Below, piece after piece: positions 8,978 to 17,501 of a DNA stretch of 64,000 nucleotides; the first letter of the stretch is position 1; each line of letters opens with the position of its first letter. The notes under the pieces are model-generated. The model was not told the origin of the DNA. It ran no database searches and saw only the letters and a program-made list of their open reading frames with translations. The position numbers were made by a program, and so were the translations under genes. The stretch is from Clostridium saccharoperbutylacetonicum N1-4(HMT) (GTDB lineage Bacteria; Bacillota; Clostridia; Clostridiales; Clostridiaceae): NCBI RefSeq assembly GCF_000340885.1, contig NC_020291.1:62001-126000 (forward strand), given 5' to 3'.

Positions 8978-10753
8978 ATGAAAGTATCAGAACGAATACA
9001 AAAATTAAGGGAACTAATGAAAAAAGAGAAAATAGATTATTATATAGTGCCAAGTGAGGATTTTCATCAAAGTGAATATGTAGCTGAATGTTTTAAAGCA
9101 AGAGCGTATATAACAGGTTTTACTGGATCTGCAGGAACAGCCTTAATTGGATTAGAAAAAGCGATTTTATGGACTGATGGAAGGTATTTCATACAAGCTA
9201 ACCAACAATTAGAAGGTTCAGGAGTAGAACTTTTTAAGATGAGAATTCCAGGATGGCCAACATTAGAAGAATGGCTTATGGAAAATGTGTCAGAAGGTCA
9301 GACGTTAGGCTTTGATGGAAGAGTATTACCAGTTAATAGATACAAAGATATTTTAAAAATAAAACAAAACAAAAATATTAATATTGCTATGGATAAAGAT
9401 TTAATTGAAGAAATTTGGACTGATAAACCAGAAATGCCAAAGGAAAAAGTTTTTATACTTGATACAAAATATTGTGGAAAGAGTGCAAAGGAAAAAATCC
9501 AAGAAGTAAGAAATGATATGAATAAATTAGGAAGTAAAGCTTATATTATATCATCATTAGATGATATAGCCTGGCTTTTTAATATTAGAGGAAACGATGT
9601 TAAAAATACGCCAGTAGTTTTATCATACGCACTAATTGATGAGGATAGAGCAATACTTTATATAGATGTAGAAAAAATTTCCGATTCAGATAAAGAAGCT
9701 TTATCTAGAGAAGGAATTATAATAAAAAATTATGAGGATGTATTCGAAGATATAAAAGAAATAAAGGACAGTATCATATTTGATTCGGACAAAGTAAGTG
9801 CCTATATATATGAACAAATTAATAATGATGTTAAGAAAATAGAAGAGTTAAATATAACTACAAAATTAAAAGCAATAAAGAATGAAACAGAAATAAATAG
9901 CCTTAAAAATTGCCAGCTTAAGGATGGAGTTGCAATGGTAAGGTTTATAAAATGGATTAAGGATAACGTAGGAGAAGAAGTTATTACAGAACTTTCATTA
10001 GCTGACAAGTTGTGTGAAATAAGAAGTAAAGGTGAATTATTTATAGAAGAAAGCTTTGCTACAATTGCAGGGTACAAGGAACATGCAGCAATGATGCATT
10101 ATTCAGCAACAGAAGAAAGTGCATATGAGTTAAAAAAAGAAGGGATATTGCTAGTTGATAGTGGTGGACAATACTTCGATGGAACTACAGATATTACTCG
10201 TAGCATTATTTTGGGAAAATTGACTGAAGAAGAAAAAAGAGATTTTACATTAGTATTAAAGGCGCATATTGGCCTTATGAAGGCTGTATTCTTAAAGGGA
10301 ACAACAGGTTCTAATGTAGATATATTAAGTAGAAGGGTTTTATGGGAAGAAGGGCTAGATTATAAATGTGGAACAGGACATGGAGTAGGTTTCTGCTTAA
10401 GTGTTCATGAAGGACCACAAACAATAAGGCCAATTCCAAATACAGTAGAGTTAGAACCAGGAATGATATTAACTAATGAACCAGGAATATATAGAGAAGG
10501 AAAACATGGAATCAGAACAGAGAATATAATGCTAGTTGTTCCAGATAAAAAAGATGAAGAATTTGGAGAATTTTATAAATTTGAAACAATGTCATATTGT
10601 CCAATAGATTTAGAAGGAATTGATGTGAATTTACTAACAGATTATGAAAAAGAATGGTTGAATGATTACCATAAAGAAACTTATGAAAAATTAAGCCCAT
10701 TTTTAAATGATGATGAAAAGCAATTCCTTAAAGAAGAAACTAAAGCAATATAA
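8978..10753 (+). CDS. Xaa-Pro aminopeptidase, long three-domain form
   Basis: M24B peptidase of 591 residues, the length of the large aminopeptidase P with two creatinase-like N-terminal domains before the catalytic domain. Catalytic signatures: LLVDSGGQYFDGTTDITRSI, CGTGHGVGFCLSVHEGPQ, ILTNEPGIYREGKHGIRTEN. It cleaves N-terminal residues before proline, probably from peptides taken up or released by proteolysis. The start follows AAGGAAGG. Sequence and architecture differ strongly from the neighbouring 414-aa enzyme, so this is not a recent duplication. Confidence 0.9.
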   Translation: MKVSERIQKLRELMKKEKIDYYIVPSEDFHQSEYVAECFKARAYITGFTGSAGTALIGLEKAILWTDGRYFIQANQQLEGSGVELFKMRIPGWPTLEEWLMENVSEGQTLGFDGRVLPVNRYKDILKIKQNKNINIAMDKDLIEEIWTDKPEMPKEKVFILDTKYCGKSAKEKIQEVRNDMNKLGSKAYIISSLDDIAWLFNIRGNDVKNTPVVLSYALIDEDRAILYIDVEKISDSDKEALSREGIIIKNYEDVFEDIKEIKDSIIFDSDKVSAYIYEQINNDVKKIEELNITTKLKAIKNETEINSLKNCQLKDGVAMVRFIKWIKDNVGEEVITELSLADKLCEIRSKGELFIEESFATIAGYKEHAAMMHYSATEESAYELKKEGILLVDSGGQYFDGTTDITRSIILGKLTEEEKRDFTLVLKAHIGLMKAVFLKGTTGSNVDILSRRVLWEEGLDYKCGTGHGVGFCLSVHEGPQTIRPIPNTVELEPGMILTNEPGIYREGKHGIRTENIMLVVPDKKDEEFGEFYKFETMSYCPIDLEGIDVNLLTDYEKEWLNDYHKETYEKLSPFLNDDEKQFLKEETKAI

Positions 10754-10822
10754 TACATTTAAAGTTATTATTCTTAATATAGAAATTAAAAATAATTTCA
10801 CTAATCAATTATAAATATATTA

Positions 10823-10851
10823 TTGCACTTAATTCTAACAAATAGTATAAT
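10823..10851 (+). promoter_or_regulatory. Sigma-A promoter of the metG leader
   Basis: TTGCAC (10823-10828), 17-bp spacer, TATAAT (10846-10851). Transcription would begin near 10858, about 145 nt before the recognisable T-box stem I. Confidence 0.7.
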
Positions 10852-11000
10852 GTAAATAATTTGAGAATTAACAGGAAGTATTGTAATTTAAGTTAACTGC
10901 GTAAAATTATATTAAAAAATTCTGAAAGAATTTTACTTCAACTGTAAACTGTTAATTGTCCACAGGATACCCTGAAGGGCATAAATTTTTAATTGTATAA

Positions 11001-11276
11001 GATTGCGATGATGAGAAGAGTAGTAAAAGAATCATTCTATAAGAGAGCTAATACATGCTGAAAGTTAGCGTTTGTGAATTTTATGAAGATGGTCTTAGAG
11101 CATGTTTTTTGAGCCAAGATATTGGTTAGGGAAATACGGGCGCAACCGTTATATTGCAGGGTGATGATGGTCACCTAATAAGTTATTCATTGTGAAGTGA
11201 GTAAGAAATAGAGTGGTAACACGTATAATGCGTCTCTATATAGGTTTTAATATCCTATATAGAGGCTTTTTTATTA
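11001..11276 (+). ncRNA. T-box leader, methionine specifier, controlling metG
   Basis: Uncharged tRNA-Met binding to this leader should favour an antiterminator and allow metG expression. Seen: the stem I start GATGATGAGAAGAGTAG, the distal AGAGAGC...GC hairpin, the CCGTTAT stem III motif near 11145, the T-box sequence AGAGTGGTAACACG (11211-11224), and a terminator with an 11-bp stem (11234-11244 with 11254-11264) plus a T-run. The specifier reads AUG at 11089-11091, ten bases before GAGC, the same register as the tyrS T-box in this window. Confidence 0.95.
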
Positions 11277-11353
11277 TAAATGTAAAATCGCAGTGAAGTA
11301 TTTTTTTAGATATATAAATACTCATTGGCTTAAAATAAGGAGGAACACAAATA

Positions 11354-13291
11354 ATGTGTACAGATTGTAAAAAAACATATTATATTACTACACCAATTTA
11401 TTATCCATCAACAAAGCTACATATAGGAAATACTTATACTACTGTAGCTGCGGATGCACTTGCAAGATTCAAAAGATTAACAGGCTATGATGTAATGTTT
11501 TTAACAGGAACAGATGAACATGGTCAAAAGATTCAAAGAATAGCTGAAGAAAAGGGAATTACACCAAAAGAGCATGTAGATGAAGTTGTTGCTGGTATTA
11601 AGGATCTTTGGAGCATGATGAATATAAGTTATGATAAGTTCATTAGAACTACTGATGATTATCATATTAAAGCTGTTCAAGATATATTTAAGAAATTATA
11701 TGATCAAGGAGATATCTATAAGAGTTCTTATGAAGGGTGGTATTGTACACCTTGTGAATCATTTTGGACTGATACTCAATTGGTAGATGGAAACTGTCCT
11801 GATTGTGGAAGACCAGTTGAAAAATCAAAGGAAGAAGCTTATTTCTTTAAAATGAGTAAATATGCAGATAGATTAATAAAATATATTGAAGATCATCCGG
11901 ATTTCATTCAACCAGAATCAAGAAAGAATGAAATGTTAAATAACTTCTTAAGACCAGGTCTTCAAGATCTTTGCGTATCAAGAACAAGCTTTAACTGGGG
12001 AGTTCCTGTAACTTTTGATGAAAGTCATGTTGTGTATGTTTGGATAGATGCATTATCAAACTATATAACTGCTCTTGGATATGGTCAAGATAACAAAGAA
12101 TTATACGATAAATTCTGGCCAGCAGATGTGCATTTAATAGGAAAAGATATTTTAAGATTCCATACTATTTATTGGCCAATTATGTTAATGGCATTAGATT
12201 TACCACTTCCAAAGCAAGTATTTGGGCATGGATGGCTTCTTGTTGATGGTGGAAAGATGTCAAAATCTAAAGGAAATGTAGTTGATCCGGTTGTTCTTGT
12301 AAATGAATTTGGAGTAGATCCTGTAAGATATTATTTATTAAAGGAAATTCCATTTGGAGCAGATGGATTATTTAATAATGAGATATTTATAAAGAAGATA
12401 AATTCTGACCTTTGTAATGACTTAGGTAATCTTTTATCAAGAACAGTTGCAATGGTTGAAAAATATTTTGCTGGAGAAATGCCTGCACAAGTTGAAAAAG
12501 AAGCTATTGATGATGAATTAATAAGTTTAGCTTTAGCAGCGCCAGGAAAAATTGAAGCAGCAGTTAATGAATTAAATATACCACAAGCTTTAGAATATGT
12601 ATTTGAATTAATAGGAAGAGCAAATAAGTATATAGATGAAACAACTCCATGGATATTAGCTAAGGATGAGGCTAAAAAAGCTAGACTTGGAACAGTTCTT
12701 TATAATTTAGCTGAAAGTCTTAGATTTGCATCAGTAATGATTTCAGCCTTCTTACCAGATACAGCTAAAAAGATCAATGAACAAATAAATACTTCAGAAA
12801 TAGCATGGGAATCACTAAAAGCATTTGATGGAACAAAGGCTGGAACAAAAGTTGTTAAAACTGAAAACTTATTTCCAAGAATAGATGTTGATAAAAAGCT
12901 TGCAGAATTAGAAGCTTTAAGAGCGGCATCTCAACCAGCTAAGAGAGAAATAACTCCAATTAAAGAAGAAATCACGATTGAAGATTTTGAAAAAATTGAT
13001 TTAAGAGTTGTTAAAGTATTAGCTTGTGAACAAATAAAAGGAGCTAAAAAATTATTAAAATTAAAAGTGGATTTAGGTGGAGAAGAAAGACAAGTGGTTT
13101 CAGGAATAGCAGTCCACTATAAACCAGAAGAATTAGTTGGAAAAAATGTTGTGCTAGTAGCTAATTTAAAACCTGTAAAACTTAGAGGTGAATTATCACA
13201 GGGAATGATTTTATGTGCTGCAACGGATGATGATAGCGTGTTAAAGGCTGTAGATCCAGGAGATCTAGAATCAGGAAGCATAGTAAGATAA
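11354..13291 (+). CDS. metG: Methionyl-tRNA synthetase with C-terminal tRNA-binding domain
   Basis: Charges tRNA-Met for initiation and elongation. The 645-residue protein has the HIGH-type motif HIGN (H23), a zinc knuckle with C131, C134, C148 and C151 (CTPC...CPDC), the KMSKS loop at K301, and a C-terminal EMAP/Trbp111-like tRNA-binding domain from about 540 (IDLRVVKVLACEQIKGAKKL). AAGGAGG lies before the ATG. It is controlled by the T-box immediately upstream and heads the conserved metG-tatD-yabE-rnmV-ksgA order. Confidence 0.97.
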   Translation: MCTDCKKTYYITTPIYYPSTKLHIGNTYTTVAADALARFKRLTGYDVMFLTGTDEHGQKIQRIAEEKGITPKEHVDEVVAGIKDLWSMMNISYDKFIRTTDDYHIKAVQDIFKKLYDQGDIYKSSYEGWYCTPCESFWTDTQLVDGNCPDCGRPVEKSKEEAYFFKMSKYADRLIKYIEDHPDFIQPESRKNEMLNNFLRPGLQDLCVSRTSFNWGVPVTFDESHVVYVWIDALSNYITALGYGQDNKELYDKFWPADVHLIGKDILRFHTIYWPIMLMALDLPLPKQVFGHGWLLVDGGKMSKSKGNVVDPVVLVNEFGVDPVRYYLLKEIPFGADGLFNNEIFIKKINSDLCNDLGNLLSRTVAMVEKYFAGEMPAQVEKEAIDDELISLALAAPGKIEAAVNELNIPQALEYVFELIGRANKYIDETTPWILAKDEAKKARLGTVLYNLAESLRFASVMISAFLPDTAKKINEQINTSEIAWESLKAFDGTKAGTKVVKTENLFPRIDVDKKLAELEALRAASQPAKREITPIKEEITIEDFEKIDLRVVKVLACEQIKGAKKLLKLKVDLGGEERQVVSGIAVHYKPEELVGKNVVLVANLKPVKLRGELSQGMILCAATDDDSVLKAVDPGDLESGSIVR

Positions 13292-13315
13292 GCAGGTAAG
13301 TGAAAGTACAAAAGT

Positions 13316-13409
13316 GATGCTCCAAATCTTGTATTTGGCTATAAGTGAAAGGTTCTTGGTTGCAGCATAGCTGCTTCTTTATAAGTGCAGAACTTTCTCT
13401 GTGAGCATC
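13316..13409. repeat. Structured intergenic element A, related to element B at 26.7 kb
   Basis: No credible coding frame. Nested pairing is visible: outer stem GATGCTC (13316-13322) / GAGCATC (13403-13409); hairpin CCAAAT...ATTTGG (13322-13338); stem GAAAG-GTTCT / AGAACTTTC with one bulged G; inner hairpin GCAGC-ATA-GCTGC (13362-13374). The core TGCAGCATAGCTGC, then TGCAGA, then TTTCTC, recurs at 26.73 kb on the same strand. It may be a dispersed repeat or a structured RNA. Confidence 0.6.
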
Positions 13410-13551
13410 TATGATTTATATTCTTGAACTTAGTTAATTCATTTGTGAGTTGATCGCATATAAAAATAATTTTATATGATCACTTACTTTGTGTGGATTG
13501 ATAATATGTTAGGAATGGAAGTTTCATATTTAATAAATGTAAAACAATAAA

Positions 13552-13583
13552 AGAACGTCTCACTTAGGGGAGTGAGACGTTCT
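13552..13583. terminator. Strong GC-containing hairpin between metG and tatD
   Basis: AGAACGTCTCACT (13552-13564) and its exact complement (13571-13583) form a 13-bp stem with a 6-nt loop. A-rich sequence precedes it but no clean T-run follows, so a terminator is likely but not certain. A further small dyad (ATTCATAT/ATATGAAT, 13639-13660) follows. Nothing else is seen before tatD. Confidence 0.7.
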
Positions 13584-13745
13584 ATAACCATATATTAATG
13601 GTTAAAGGGGTAAATAATAATGCTTTAACTACTTTACAATTCATATTTTAAGATATGAATATGGCAATTAGGTGTCAAAAAAATTAATATTATATTAACT
13701 TAATTATTGAATTGAGGTATACAATATAAAGAAAGGATTTTATTT

Positions 13746-14531
13746 ATGGAAGGAAAATATAAAATAATAGATAGTCATGCTCATTATGATGATGAAGCTT
13801 TTAATGAAGATAGGGAAGTAGTATTTGATGAGATTAGGAAAAATGGTGTTATTGGAGTTCTAAATTGTGCTGCATCATATGATAGCTTGAAAAGTACAGA
13901 TAAATTGACTAGAGAGTATGATTTCATATTTGGTGCATTAGGAATACATCCAGAAAATGCAAATGATATGAAAGAAAATACGTTAGAAGAAATTAAAGAA
14001 TACATTAGTAAAAATGATAAAATTGTAGCTATTGGGGAAATAGGATTAGATTATTATTGGGAAGAAAATCCATCAAAAGAAATTCAAAAAGAAGTATTTA
14101 GAAGACAAATGAATTTAGCAAGAGAATTAGATTTACCAGTTATTATTCATGATAGAGAGGCTCATCAAGATACATTAGAAATAATGAAAGAATTTCCTGA
14201 AGTTACAGGGGTAGTACATTGCTTTTCGGGAAGTGTAGAATTTGCAAAGGAATGCATAAAACTTGGATATTATATAGGTTTTACTGGAGTAGTTACTTTT
14301 AAGAACGCTAAAAAAGTAGTTAGTGTAGTAAAGGAGATACCAATAGATAAAATTCTTGTTGAAACGGATTGTCCGTATATGGCGCCTGAACCAAATAGAG
14401 GGAAAAGGAATAAATCGGACTATATCGAATATATAATAACTAGAATTGCAGAAATCAAAGAAATTGACCCATATGAAGCGAATTTAAAGTTTAATGAGAA
14501 TTTTTATAGGTTGATTAAAAAGGAAAAATAA
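13746..14531 (+). CDS. tatD: TatD-family metal-dependent DNase
   Basis: Cytoplasmic TIM-barrel hydrolase of 261 residues. Metal-binding signatures in order: DSHAHYDDEAF, AIGEIGLDYYWE, PVIIHDREAH, GVVHCFSGS and ETDCPYMAPEP. TatD proteins are 3'-5' exonucleases linked to DNA repair and quality control. AGAAAGGA lies before the ATG. Its place between metG and the yabE-like gene is the standard Firmicutes order. Confidence 0.93.
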   Translation: MEGKYKIIDSHAHYDDEAFNEDREVVFDEIRKNGVIGVLNCAASYDSLKSTDKLTREYDFIFGALGIHPENANDMKENTLEEIKEYISKNDKIVAIGEIGLDYYWEENPSKEIQKEVFRRQMNLARELDLPVIIHDREAHQDTLEIMKEFPEVTGVVHCFSGSVEFAKECIKLGYYIGFTGVVTFKNAKKVVSVVKEIPIDKILVETDCPYMAPEPNRGKRNKSDYIEYIITRIAEIKEIDPYEANLKFNENFYRLIKKEK

Positions 14532-14730
14532 GGTAAAATATAACTTGTATACTTATTAATTTATACTAACAAAGTTTTAGTAAAGATAACATAATAAATC
14601 ATAATTTAATATTGTTAAATTTTTAACTTTATAATGGAGTAATATAAAATCCGCTATCATTTGTATTTATAATTTTTATGCACAGAGTGCATTATTACTA
14701 CGCTTCATTATAATGCAAGAGGGTGTTAAT

Positions 14731-14759
14731 TTGACAACTTTGGAATATTAATATATAAT
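14731..14759 (+). promoter_or_regulatory. Consensus sigma-A promoter of the yabE-like gene
   Basis: TTGACA (14731-14736), 17-bp spacer, TATAAT (14754-14759): a perfect match to the vegetative consensus. The promoter is bracketed by an imperfect inverted repeat (GCAAGAG near 14715 and CTCTTGC near 14770), which could act on DNA or RNA. Confidence 0.85.
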
Positions 14760-14791
14760 CAAAAGACACTCTTGCCAAAGGAGGGAATTTA

Positions 14792-15844
14792 ATGATAGAA
14801 AAATTTAAACAATTTGTTAAACAAAGTTTTTCTAACGGTCCGAAGGCAAAAAAAATAGTTGGAGCAATTGCAATTATAGTTGTAGTTGTTACAATAGTGA
14901 CGATATTGAGCATGAGAAAAACGCTCGTATTAAGTGTAGACGGTAAAGAAGAGACTTTTGTCACTTACAAGGGGACTGTTAAAGATGTGTTGCAAGAAAG
15001 AGGCATACAATTAGCTGAAAAAGACAAAGTGCAACCATCCTTGGAATCCAAAGTATCTGCGAAAGAAACTATTAAATTAAAGAGAGCTATTCCAGTAGAA
15101 ATTAAAGCAAATGGAATACAATTAAAGGTACAAACAGCAGAAGATACAGTTAAAGATATGCTAGAAGCAGAACAAGATACATTAAAAGATCAAGGTATAA
15201 GCTTTGATGAAGATGTAGATGAAGTATCACCTTCATTAGATTCTAAGGTAGAAGAAAACTCAAATGTACAACTTGTTAAAGTTGATACCAAAGATCTTGT
15301 AGAGAAACAACCAATTAACTTCGATACAATAGTTGAAAATGATGAAAACTTGGACACTAGTGTTCAAAAGGTAAAGAGTGATGGAGTTAATGGTCAAAAG
15401 GAAATTACCTATCAAGTAGTATATAAAGATGGAGTAGAAGTTTCTCGGAATGTAAAAAGCGCAAAGACTATTGTAGAGCCACAGAATAAAGTGGTGATAA
15501 AAGGAACTGGTCAAGTTTATGCAAGCAGAGGTGGAGAACAAATAAAATATAAGAAAAAAATGAATTGTACAGCAACTGCCTATAGTGGTCATTCGACTAC
15601 TGCTACAGGAAGAAGACCTGTTAGGAATGAAGGCGGATTAAGTACGATTGCAGTTGATCCATCTGTAGTACCATTAGGAAGCAAAGTTTTTGTAGATGGT
15701 TATGGATATGCTATTGCAGCTGATACAGGAGGTGCTATAAGAGGCAACAAAATTGATTTATTTCTTGATTCATCAAGTGAATGTGATAGTTGGGGAAGAA
15801 GATCAGTGAATTTATTGTTGGTTGCTTATCCGGGAGAATGGTAA
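14792..15844 (+). CDS. yabE: YabE-like cell-wall protein with G5 and 3D domains
   Basis: Predicted secreted or membrane-anchored peptidoglycan-active protein, 350 aa. After a cytoplasmic start, one transmembrane helix (KIVGAIAIIVVVVTIVTIL, about 24-42) leads to DUF348 repeats (VTYKGTVKDVLQERGI and a second copy), a G5 domain (ITYQVVYKDGVEVSRNV) and a C-terminal 3D domain with MNCTATAY, TIAVDPSVVPLG and AADTGGAIRGNKIDLF. The 3D aspartates support lytic-transglycosylase-like activity, as in Rpf/Sps proteins. AAAGGAGGG precedes the ATG. Confidence 0.9.
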   Translation: MIEKFKQFVKQSFSNGPKAKKIVGAIAIIVVVVTIVTILSMRKTLVLSVDGKEETFVTYKGTVKDVLQERGIQLAEKDKVQPSLESKVSAKETIKLKRAIPVEIKANGIQLKVQTAEDTVKDMLEAEQDTLKDQGISFDEDVDEVSPSLDSKVEENSNVQLVKVDTKDLVEKQPINFDTIVENDENLDTSVQKVKSDGVNGQKEITYQVVYKDGVEVSRNVKSAKTIVEPQNKVVIKGTGQVYASRGGEQIKYKKKMNCTATAYSGHSTTATGRRPVRNEGGLSTIAVDPSVVPLGSKVFVDGYGYAIAADTGGAIRGNKIDLFLDSSSECDSWGRRSVNLLLVAYPGEW

Positions 15845-15853
15845 ATTATTTTA

Positions 15854-15884
15854 AGAGATAACATTTGTTATCTCTATTTTTTTC
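15854..15884 (+). terminator. Terminator after the yabE-like gene
   Basis: AGAGATAAC (15854-15862) and GTTATCTCT (15867-15875) form a 9-bp stem with a 4-nt loop, followed by seven T. Confidence 0.9.
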
Positions 15885-15983
15885 TTTAAATTATAGATAT
15901 TTTACATTATTATTAAAAGAGATGCGAATGAGATAATAATTTAGAAACTAAATATTTCAGCATAAATGAAAGGAAGTAGAGTT

Positions 15984-16541
15984 TTGATAAAAGAAGTAAT
16001 AGTTGTTGAGGGTAGAGACGATGTCGATGCCGTAAAGAAAGCCATAGATGCGGAAATAATAGCCGTTGGGGGCTTTGGAATAAATGCAAAGGTAATAGCA
16101 CGAATACAGGAAGCTCAAAAGAGAAAAGGTGTAATTGTATTAACTGATCCAGATTTTGCAGGTGAAAAGATAAGAAGAATAATATCTAAAAGAGTTAAGG
16201 GAATAAAGCATGCTTATATTTCAAAGGAAGACGGATTAAAGAATGGAGATATCGGAGTAGAAAATGCAAATCCTGAAGTTATTTTAAGAGCACTTGAAAT
16301 GGCTAAAATAACTCAAGAAGAAAAACATGAATTTTTTACTATGCAGGATATGTTTTATTTCAAGCTTACAGGAGATAATACATCAAAGATTAGGAGAAAT
16401 ATGCTTGGTAAAATATTAGGTATAGGTTATGGGAATGCAGCACAAATGGTTTCTAGGTTAAATAATTACGGAATAACTAAAGAAGAATTTACTAATGCTA
16501 TAGAAGAAATAGAAAAACAATTGGAAGTAGGTAATAAATAA
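15984..16541 (+). CDS. rnmV: Ribonuclease M5 (5S rRNA maturation)
   Basis: Toprim-domain endonuclease that trims the 5S rRNA precursor, acting with ribosomal protein L18. Toprim residues are visible in VVEGRDD near the start and in LTDPDFAGEKIRR. A TTG start at 15984 is chosen because AGGAAG lies 7 bases upstream and gives the normal family N-terminus (IKEVIVVEGRDD); the in-frame ATG at 15966 has no ribosome site. The stop abuts the ksgA ATG, so the two are coupled. Confidence 0.92.
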   Translation: MIKEVIVVEGRDDVDAVKKAIDAEIIAVGGFGINAKVIARIQEAQKRKGVIVLTDPDFAGEKIRRIISKRVKGIKHAYISKEDGLKNGDIGVENANPEVILRALEMAKITQEEKHEFFTMQDMFYFKLTGDNTSKIRRNMLGKILGIGYGNAAQMVSRLNNYGITKEEFTNAIEEIEKQLEVGNK

Positions 16542-17387
16542 ATGGATTTGAAAGATATAAAAACACAAGAGTTAGTTAAGAAATATAATTTTAAGTTTTC
16601 AAAAAGCCTTGGTCAAAATTTTTTAGTTGATGATTCAGTGCTTAATGACATTGTAAGTGGTGCAGAAGTAAATGATGAAGATTTTATAATAGAAATTGGA
16701 CCAGGAGTTGGAACACTGACTGCACAACTTTTAATGAAAGCTAAAAAAGTGACTTCTATTGAATTGGATAATGACCTAATTCCTATATTGCAACAGGAAT
16801 TAGGAGATCATAAGAATTTTGATTTAGTACATAAAGATGCACTTAAAGTAGATTTTAACGAACTTATAGGTGATGAGAAGAGTGTAAAATTGGTGGCAAA
16901 TCTTCCGTATTATGTTACAACTCCTATAATTGTTAAACTTCTTAAGGAAGGATATAATTTCAAATCCTTAACTATTATGATTCAAAAAGAGGTTGCTGAG
17001 AGGATTAATGCCGAACCAAATACTAAGGAGTATGGATCATTATCTGTTTTAGTGCAATATTATTGTGATACTAAAATACTTAGAAAGGTACCTCCAACAT
17101 GTTTTATTCCAAGGCCAAAGGTAGAATCTATAGTAATAAGGTTAGACAAGTTAGATGAACCAAGAGTAAAAGCTAAAAGTATTGCTTTGATGTTTGAACT
17201 TGTAAGAGCTGGTTTTAATATGAGACGAAAAACCTTATGGAATGCAGCAAAATCACTTAAAGTTAATGTAGACGCATTAGAAAAGGCATTTGAAAAATCA
17301 GGAATAGACCCTAAGCGAAGAGCAGAGACATTAACATTAGAAGAATTTGCATTATTATCAGATTGTATTTTTGAATTTAGGAACTAA
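16542..17387 (+). CDS. ksgA: 16S rRNA A1518/A1519 dimethyltransferase
   Basis: Uses four SAM to dimethylate two adjacent adenines in the 3' helix of 16S rRNA late in small-subunit assembly. The 281-residue protein has the entry motif [15 protein letters not shown] motif [12 protein letters not shown], catalytic [10 protein letters not shown] and the C-terminal [13 protein letters not shown]. It starts on the base after the rnmV stop, with GGAAGTAGGT inside the end of rnmV as ribosome site. Confidence 0.97.
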   Translation: MDLKDIKTQELVKKYNFKFSKSLGQNFLVDDSVLNDIVSGAEVNDEDFIIEIGPGVGTLTAQLLMKAKKVTSIELDNDLIPILQQELGDHKNFDLVHKDALKVDFNELIGDEKSVKLVANLPYYVTTPIIVKLLKEGYNFKSLTIMIQKEVAERINAEPNTKEYGSLSVLVQYYCDTKILRKVPPTCFIPRPKVESIVIRLDKLDEPRVKAKSIALMFELVRAGFNMRRKTLWNAAKSLKVNVDALEKAFEKSGIDPKRRAETLTLEEFALLSDCIFEFRN

Positions 17388-17454
17388 ATTATAAATATTT
17401 TTTAGCAGTGTATGAAACTATGAAAAAATACAAGTTAAATCATAATTGTATTTT

Positions 17455-17492
17455 CTCCACATATAATATATGGAATAAATATATGTGGAGGG
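17455..17492 (+). promoter_or_regulatory. Hairpin burying the ribosome site of the next gene, with a sporulation-like -10
   Basis: CTCCACATATA (17455-17465) is the exact complement of TATATGTGGAG (17480-17490), and the right arm contains the start of the GGAGG ribosome site (17488-17492). The left arm also carries CATATAATA (17460-17468), which fits the mother-cell sigma-K/sigma-E -10 pattern CATAnnnTA. A transcript begun there would lack the left arm and leave the ribosome site free. The -35 match is weak (ATA at 17442-17444). Confidence 0.55.
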
Positions 17493-17501
17493 AAAGTAGG
17501 G

